Assembly (NCBI GenBank): GCA_023254015.1
Contig: JALQYS010000326.1
Span: forward strand, 1 to 8,337
Origin: Paracoccaceae bacterium
Lineage (GTDB): Bacteria > Pseudomonadota > Alphaproteobacteria > Rhodobacterales > Rhodobacteraceae
Length of the DNA: 8,337 bases
Direction of reading: 5' to 3'
Part shown: positions 5,038 to 8,337 of the stretch, piece by piece
Layout of the letters: each line of letters starts with the position of its first letter
Position numbering within the stretch: position 1 is the first letter of the stretch
Program-made: the position numbers and the translations under genes
Notes under the pieces: model-generated
Database searches by the model: none
Told to the model about the DNA's origin: nothing
Seen by the model: only the letters and a program-made list of their open reading frames with translations

Positions 5038-6675
5038 TCAGGCCGCAAGCCGCCGCGACATCACGCGGCGAAAGCGGGTGGCAACAAAGGCCGTATCGGT
5101 CAGGCTGGCGTTGCCGGCGGGGTTGGCGCCGGTGACGTGAAAGTCGCTGAAGGCCGCGGACTGGTTGACAAAGATGTTGCCGGTCAGGTTGATCGACAGG
5201 TTCACCCCGGCATCGGCGAAGGCCGCCTCGGCGCGGGCGATGCGGGCCTCGTCGGTATCGTAAAGTGCTGCGGTGATCGCGCCTTTCTCGGCGGCAAGGC
5301 TGGCAGCCTGCTGGATCGCGCCGTCCGCGTCACGGGTGGCGATCAGGAAGGCGACTGGGCCGAAACATTCCTCGGCCGTGGTGGCGTCAGTGTCGGACAC
5401 GGCCAGCAAAAGCGGCCCAGGTTCGCCTTTCGACGCCCCGGCGCGTAGGACGCGGCCCTTGGCGGCGGTCGCCTCGGCGCGGGTTTGCGTTGCGGGGTTG
5501 GCGATGGCGCCGCAGATGCCGGCGGCACGGGCGGGGTCGGAAAGAAGGCCGTCGATGGCGGCGACAAGGGCGCTTGCGACCTCATCAAACGACCTGTGGT
5601 CCTTGTCCGTCTCGATCCCGCCAGCGGGGATGTAGATGTTCTGCGGCGAGGTGCACATCTGGCCGGAGTAAAGCGACAGCGCGAAGGCAAGGTTGGCGCA
5701 CATGCCGTCAAGGTCGCTGGTCGCGGCGATGACGACGCTGTTGACGCCGGTTTCCTCGGTGAAAAGCTGCGCCTGGCGGGCGTTGTCGCGCAGCCAGTTT
5801 CCGAAGGCGGACGATCCGGTATAGTCGATCAGTTTGACCTCGGGCCGGGTGGCAAGGGTCTTGGTGATCTCGGCGCCCGGTTCATCAACCGCCAGCAGGA
5901 CGGCATCGGCGGGCAGGCCCGCCTCGGTCAGCACTTCGCGCAACACGCGGACGGTCAGCGCCAGCGGCAGGATGGCGCGGGGGTGCGGCTTCACGATCAC
6001 CGGGTTGCCGGTCGCAAGGCTGGCAAAGAGGCCGGGATAAGAGTTCCAGGTTGGGAAGGTGTTGCAACCGATGGTCAGCGCGATCCCTGCGGGGCGCAAC
6101 GTCCAGGACTTTTCCATCACGATCGGCGCGGCCTTGCCCTGCGGCTTTTCCCAGCGGGCGGTTGCGGCAAAGCGGGTCATTTCGGCGTAAGCGGCGGCGA
6201 CAGCCTCCAACCCGCGGTCCTGGGCATGCGGCCCGCCAGCCTGGAAGGCCATGGCAAAGGCCTGGCCCGTGGTGTGCATGGTGGCGTTGCCGATCAGGAA
6301 GCTTTGCCGGTTCAGACGGGCCAGCGCCTCAAGGCAGACACCGACGCGCGCCTCGGCCGAGGCGGCGGCAAGCGCGGGCGCGGCGGCCATGGCGGCGGCA
6401 ATCAGGGCATCCGGCGTCGCGGCGGGATAGCGGATCGCCAGCGTCGGACCAAAGGGTGATACCTCGGCCCCGGCACGGCCCGTGCCCGGATGACCGGGCA
6501 GATCAAGGTTCTGGCCCATCAGCGCGGCAAAGGCGGCTTCACCTTCGGCCTTGGCGGTCTCGCCATAGATCTTGCCGCTGGGAACCTCGGGGTAGGGGGT
6601 CCAGTATTCACGGCTTGCAAGAGCCGATACGGCCGCGTCAAGCGTCGGCCGATGACGGTCGAAGAAGTCCGACAT
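5038..6675 (-). CDS. paaN: PaaN: phenylacetate-pathway aldehyde dehydrogenase without a MaoC hydratase domain
   Basis: This 545-residue cytosolic NAD(P)-dependent aldehyde dehydrogenase closely resembles the PaaN group of phenylacetic acid degradation proteins. It would oxidise the ring-cleaved semialdehyde (3-oxo-5,6-dehydrosuberyl-CoA semialdehyde). The N-terminus HRPTLDAAVSALASREYWTPYPEVPS is typical of the group. Visible catalytic elements are the general-base region FTEETGVNS (305-313, E308 as the likely base), the nucleophile in SGQMCTSPQNIYIP (337-350, Cys341) and AEECFGPVAF (434-443), equivalent to EEIFGPV. E. coli PaaZ is about 680 residues because a C-terminal MaoC-type hydratase opens the oxepin ring. 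This protein ends after the dehydrogenase domain, so ring opening must be done elsewhere. The start at 6675 is preferred because GGAGG sits five bases upstream; a GTG at 6696 in the same frame would leave almost no room for its ribosome-binding site. It is the first gene of the leftward operon, directly behind the operator region. Confidence 0.9.
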   Translation of the reverse strand: MSDFFDRHRPTLDAAVSALASREYWTPYPEVPSGKIYGETAKAEGEAAFAALMGQNLDLPGHPGTGRAGAEVSPFGPTLAIRYPAATPDALIAAAMAAAPALAAASAEARVGVCLEALARLNRQSFLIGNATMHTTGQAFAMAFQAGGPHAQDRGLEAVAAAYAEMTRFAATARWEKPQGKAAPIVMEKSWTLRPAGIALTIGCNTFPTWNSYPGLFASLATGNPVIVKPHPRAILPLALTVRVLREVLTEAGLPADAVLLAVDEPGAEITKTLATRPEVKLIDYTGSSAFGNWLRDNARQAQLFTEETGVNSVVIAATSDLDGMCANLAFALSLYSGQMCTSPQNIYIPAGGIETDKDHRSFDEVASALVAAIDGLLSDPARAAGICGAIANPATQTRAEATAAKGRVLRAGASKGEPGPLLLAVSDTDATTAEECFGPVAFLIATRDADGAIQQAASLAAEKGAITAALYDTDEARIARAEAAFADAGVNLSINLTGNIFVNQSAAFSDFHVTGANPAGNASLTDTAFVATRFRRVMSRRLAA

Positions 6676-6679
6676 GATA

Positions 6680-6684
6680 TCCTC
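6680..6684 (-). promoter_or_regulatory. Shine-Dalgarno site deciding the paaN start
   Basis: On the - strand GGAGG is followed by ATATC and then the ATG at 6675. This near-ideal spacing supports the MSDFFDRH start over the upstream in-frame GTG at 6696. Confidence 0.7.
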
Positions 6685-6714
6685 CAGCTGGGGCACTCCT
6701 CCCCGGCGGGTTTT

Positions 6715-6743
6715 ATCATTGACCGGCCGGTCGGTTTATGCAA
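6715..6743 (-). promoter_or_regulatory. Candidate sigma-70-type promoter of the leftward operon, overlapped by the operator
   Basis: On the - strand TTGCAT (6743-6738) and AATGAT (6720-6715) are separated by exactly 17 bases. Matches to TTGACA and TATAAT are 3 of 6 and 4 of 6, so the call is weak on sequence alone. The palindromic operator lies entirely inside the spacer, which is a classic steric-repression layout. Transcription would start near 6708, leaving a leader of about 33 bases before paaN. Confidence 0.35.
6721..6732. promoter_or_regulatory. Candidate PaaR (TetR family) operator palindrome
   Basis: GACCGGCCGGTC is a perfect 12-base palindrome centred in the intergenic region; the flanks extend the symmetry only imperfectly. 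ACCG/CGGT half-sites of this kind are known for TetR-type PaaR repressors that respond to phenylacetyl-CoA. One copy placed between the divergent units could repress both. The palindrome is seen directly; the identity of the regulator, which is not encoded in this window, is inferred. Confidence 0.55.
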
Positions 6744-6778
6744 GAGGTTTTTCACGGCGTCCGACAAATGCTGCGGAC

Positions 6779-6785
6779 GGAGGAG
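6779..6785 (+). promoter_or_regulatory. Shine-Dalgarno site deciding the paaG start
   Basis: GGAGGAG lies about six bases before the ATG at 6792. The alternative ATGs at 6738 and 6768 have no comparable purine tract, so 6792 is taken as the start. Confidence 0.7.
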
Positions 6786-6791
6786 ACGACC

Positions 6792-7586
6792 ATGACCACA
6801 TCCGAAACCGTCCTGTCCTGCCTTGAGGCCGGCGTCCTGCGCCTGACCCTGAATCGCCCGGACAAGCTGAATTCCTTCAACGAAGAGATGCACCTGGCGC
6901 TGCGGGCTGAGATCCAGCGCGCGCATGATGATGCCGTCGTCCGCGCCGTTCTGCTGACCGGGGCAGGGCGCGGATTCTGCGCAGGCCAGGATCTGGGCGA
7001 CCGCGATCCGCGCAAGGGCGGACCGGCCCCCGATCTGGGCCACACGCTGGAAACCTTTTACAACCCGACGCTCCGCCTGATTCGTCAGTTGGAAAAGCCG
7101 GTGATCTGCGCGGTGAATGGTGTGGCGGCAGGCGCGGGGGCGAACATCGCCTTGGCCTGCGACATCGTGCTGGCGGCGAAATCCGCAAAGTTCATTCAGG
7201 CCTTTGCCAAGATCGGCCTCATTCCCGATGCCGGCGGCACCTGGTCTTTGGCCCGCATCCTGGGCGAGCCGCGCGCCAAGGCGCTGGCCCTGACGGCCGA
7301 GCCGCTGATGGCCGAAAAGGCCGCCGACTGGGGCCTGATCTGGAAGGCCGTCGACGACGCCGATCTGATGGCAGAGGCGACAAAGCTGGCCGAATCGATG
7401 GCTGCAGGTCCGACGCTGGGCCTTGGCCTGACCAAGCGCCTGATCCAGTCTGCGGCGACCAACAGTCTGGACGCGCAACTTGACATGGAGCGTGACCTGC
7501 AACAGCAGGCGGGCCGCAGCGCGGATTATGCCGAGGGGGTCACCGCCTTCCTGGAAAAGCGTCTCGCAAGGTTCACCGGCAAATGA
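6792..7586 (+). CDS. paaG: PaaG: 1,2-epoxyphenylacetyl-CoA isomerase (oxepin-CoA forming)
   Basis: This 264-residue crotonase-fold enzyme is close to the usual 262 or so for PaaG. In the aerobic phenylacetate pathway it converts ring-1,2-epoxyphenylacetyl-CoA to oxepin-CoA; related activity on later enoyl-CoA isomers is known. Resemblance to E. coli PaaG runs the whole length: LNRPDKLNSFNEEMH (20-34), TGAGRGFCAGQDL (56-68, CoA/oxyanion region), FYNPTLRLI (89-97), KPVICAVNGVAAGAG (102-116), AKIGLIPDAGGTW (139-151), QLDMERDLQQQAGRSADYAEGVTAFLEKR (229-257) and the C-terminal FTGK. The IPDAGG aspartate (D146) replaces the glutamate used by true hydratases, as expected for the isomerase. The start at 6792 follows GGAGGAG. 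It is the first gene of the rightward operon, and its stop overlaps the paaI start as ATGA. The identification is strong. Confidence 0.94.
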   Translation: MTTSETVLSCLEAGVLRLTLNRPDKLNSFNEEMHLALRAEIQRAHDDAVVRAVLLTGAGRGFCAGQDLGDRDPRKGGPAPDLGHTLETFYNPTLRLIRQLEKPVICAVNGVAAGAGANIALACDIVLAAKSAKFIQAFAKIGLIPDAGGTWSLARILGEPRAKALALTAEPLMAEKAADWGLIWKAVDDADLMAEATKLAESMAAGPTLGLGLTKRLIQSAATNSLDAQLDMERDLQQQAGRSADYAEGVTAFLEKRLARFTGK

Positions 7587-8032
7587 AACCCGTCGCGCAG
7601 ATGACCCCGCAAGAGATCGCCGAAGCTTCGGCTGCGGTGATGTGGAATGGCGACAGCACAAGTCGCCGGCTGGGCGCGACGCTGGATCTGATCGCGCCCG
7701 GCAGCGCCACCTTGTCGATGACGGTGACCGAATCCATGTCGAACGGGCACGGCAACTGCCACGGCGGTTTTATCTTTACCCTGGCCGACAGCGCCTTTGC
7801 CTTTGCCTGCAACAGCCATAACGAGGTTGTGGTCGGCCAGCACTGCTCGGTCTCCTATATCAAACCGGTGCGCATCGGCGACCGTCTGACGGCCGCCGCG
7901 CGCGAAGTGTCGCGCCAGGGCCGGTCGGGCATCTATGATGTTCGCGTCACCAACCAGGATGGCGTTCATGTCGCGGAATTCCGCGGCCATTCGCGCACCG
8001 TCAAGGGCACCCATCTTCCGGTCGACGGCTGA
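7583..8032 (+). CDS. paaI: PaaI: hotdog-fold phenylacetyl-CoA thioesterase
   Basis: This 149-residue hotdog thioesterase is full length for PaaI. The key segment CHGGFIFTLADSAFAFACNS (59-78) holds the HGG turn and the catalytic aspartate D69 at the start of the central helix, equivalent to D61 of E. coli PaaI. VGQHCSVSYIKPVRIGDRLTAAAREVSRQGRSGIYDVRVTNQDG (84-127) is the typical second half. PaaI hydrolyses CoA esters, especially hydroxylated phenylacetyl-CoAs, and is thought to release trapped CoA when toxic or dead-end esters accumulate. The start codon overlaps the paaG stop (ATGA at 7583-7586), so translation is coupled. In older naming this gene is called paaD. The gap to paaK is 30 bases. 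Confidence 0.93.
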   Translation: MKPVAQMTPQEIAEASAAVMWNGDSTSRRLGATLDLIAPGSATLSMTVTESMSNGHGNCHGGFIFTLADSAFAFACNSHNEVVVGQHCSVSYIKPVRIGDRLTAAAREVSRQGRSGIYDVRVTNQDGVHVAEFRGHSRTVKGTHLPVDG

Positions 8033-8062
8033 CCGGCGTAGCTAATCCCGAGGGAGGAACCC

Positions 8063-8337
8063 ATGGAAGACCTTACCCCCCGCAAGCAGGATCTTGACCC
8101 GATCGAGATCGCCTCGCGCGATGAAATCGAGGCCCTGCAATTCCACCGCATGAAGCGGTCCTTGAAGCACGCCTATGAAAATTCGCCCTTCTACCGCAAC
8201 CGCTTCATCGAGAACGATGTTCACCCCGAAGAGCTGAAGTCGCTGAAGGACATCGCGAAATTCCCCTTCACGACGAAGCAGGACCTGCGCGATACCTACC
8301 CCTTCGGCATGTTCGCCGTGCCGCGCACCAAACTGGT
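8063..8337 (+). CDS. paaK: PaaK: phenylacetate-CoA ligase, N-terminal part, truncated by the window end
   Basis: The first 91 codons and two further bases are present of a protein that is usually about 430-440 residues. DLDPIEIASRDEIEALQFHRMKRSLKHAYENSPFYRNRF (10-48) and LKDIAKFPFTTKQDLRDTYPFGMFAVP (61-87) are characteristic of the PaaK N-terminal domain. The AMP-binding P-loop (SSGTTG) would lie just beyond the window edge. The enzyme makes phenylacetyl-CoA from phenylacetate, CoA and ATP, the entry step of the pathway. A strong GGGAGGA lies about five bases before the ATG. It is third in the paaG-paaI-paaK operon. Nothing suggests the gene itself is broken; the truncation is simply the end of the window. 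Confidence 0.93.
   Translation, partial: MEDLTPRKQDLDPIEIASRDEIEALQFHRMKRSLKHAYENSPFYRNRFIENDVHPEELKSLKDIAKFPFTTKQDLRDTYPFGMFAVPRTKL

Larger units (their letters stand above)
6676..6791. promoter_or_regulatory. Divergent control region between the paaN and paaG operons
   Basis: These 116 bases separate two head-to-head operons. The region is locally more AT-rich than the flanking genes (around 6711-6720 and 6733-6752) and contains the palindrome at 6721-6732. It should hold promoters for both directions. On the + strand TTGACC at 6719-6724 resembles a -35 box, but I see no convincing -10 at the usual distance. In-frame ATGs at 6738 and 6768 upstream of paaG lack ribosome-binding sites and are probably untranslated leader. 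Confidence 0.65.

Noticed and set aside
5485..6459. + strand open frame of 324 codons opposite paaN
   Set aside because: It is antisense to a complete aldehyde dehydrogenase with conserved catalytic residues, and the translated product is Gly/Arg-rich with no family resemblance.
6676..6696. Upstream GTG start for paaN at 6696
   Set aside because: The purine tract before it is too close to the GTG. The ATG at 6675 has GGAGG at ideal spacing and gives the usual PaaN N-terminus.
6738..6791. Upstream ATG start for paaG at 6738
   Set aside because: It begins almost at the operator, has no ribosome-binding site, and the added residues are absent from PaaG proteins.
6519..7661. - strand open frame of 380 codons across paaG
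   Set aside because: It is antisense to paaG and the paaN start; paaG is full length and matches its family throughout.

Overview
The window looks like chromosomal DNA from a high-GC alphaproteobacterium, most likely a Rhodobacteraceae member (Paracoccus/Rhodobacter-like). This rests on the strong G/C third-position bias, the protein sequences and the gene combination; no marker gene proves the taxon. It is densely coding. The longest real non-coding stretch is the 116-bp divergent intergenic region at 6676-6791, and no gap exceeds 300 bases. I see no tRNA, rRNA, CRISPR array or insertion sequence.

The content is a phenylacetate (paa) catabolic locus built as two divergent transcription units. 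Rightward from about 6792 run paaG (epoxide-CoA to oxepin-CoA isomerase), paaI (hotdog acyl-CoA thioesterase, ATGA overlap with paaG) and the first 91 codons of paaK (phenylacetate-CoA ligase), cut off by the window end. Leftward from 6675 run paaN (an aldehyde dehydrogenase without the MaoC hydratase half found in E. coli PaaZ), a periplasmic substrate-binding protein, livH-, livM-, livG- and livF-type ABC transporter genes, and the N-terminal crotonase part of a FadB/FadJ-like bifunctional beta-oxidation enzyme. The leftward genes are tightly packed or overlapping and are probably one operon. In this model the ABC transporter imports phenylacetate or a related aromatic acid, PaaK activates it, PaaG and PaaN handle the ring intermediates, the FadJ-like enzyme serves the beta-oxidation end, and PaaI rescues CoA from dead-end esters. 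The ring 1,2-epoxidase genes (paaABCDE), the ring-opening hydrolase and the regulator are not in the window.

A perfect 12-bp palindrome at 6721-6732 lies between the two units. It sits inside the spacer of a plausible leftward promoter and is a good candidate operator for a TetR-type PaaR regulator.

The left edge is anomalous. Positions 1-149 encode on the + strand codons about 7-55 of DnaK (Hsp70). From about 141 rightwards the sequence is the FadJ-like gene on the - strand. The two sequences meet head-on over a 9-base overlap (141-149) that codes for conserved residues of both families. This is either an assembly or library chimera or a real microhomology-mediated rearrangement. It breaks both genes. 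The rest of the window is an ordinary, coherent catabolic locus; I do not see evidence for a wholly new system.
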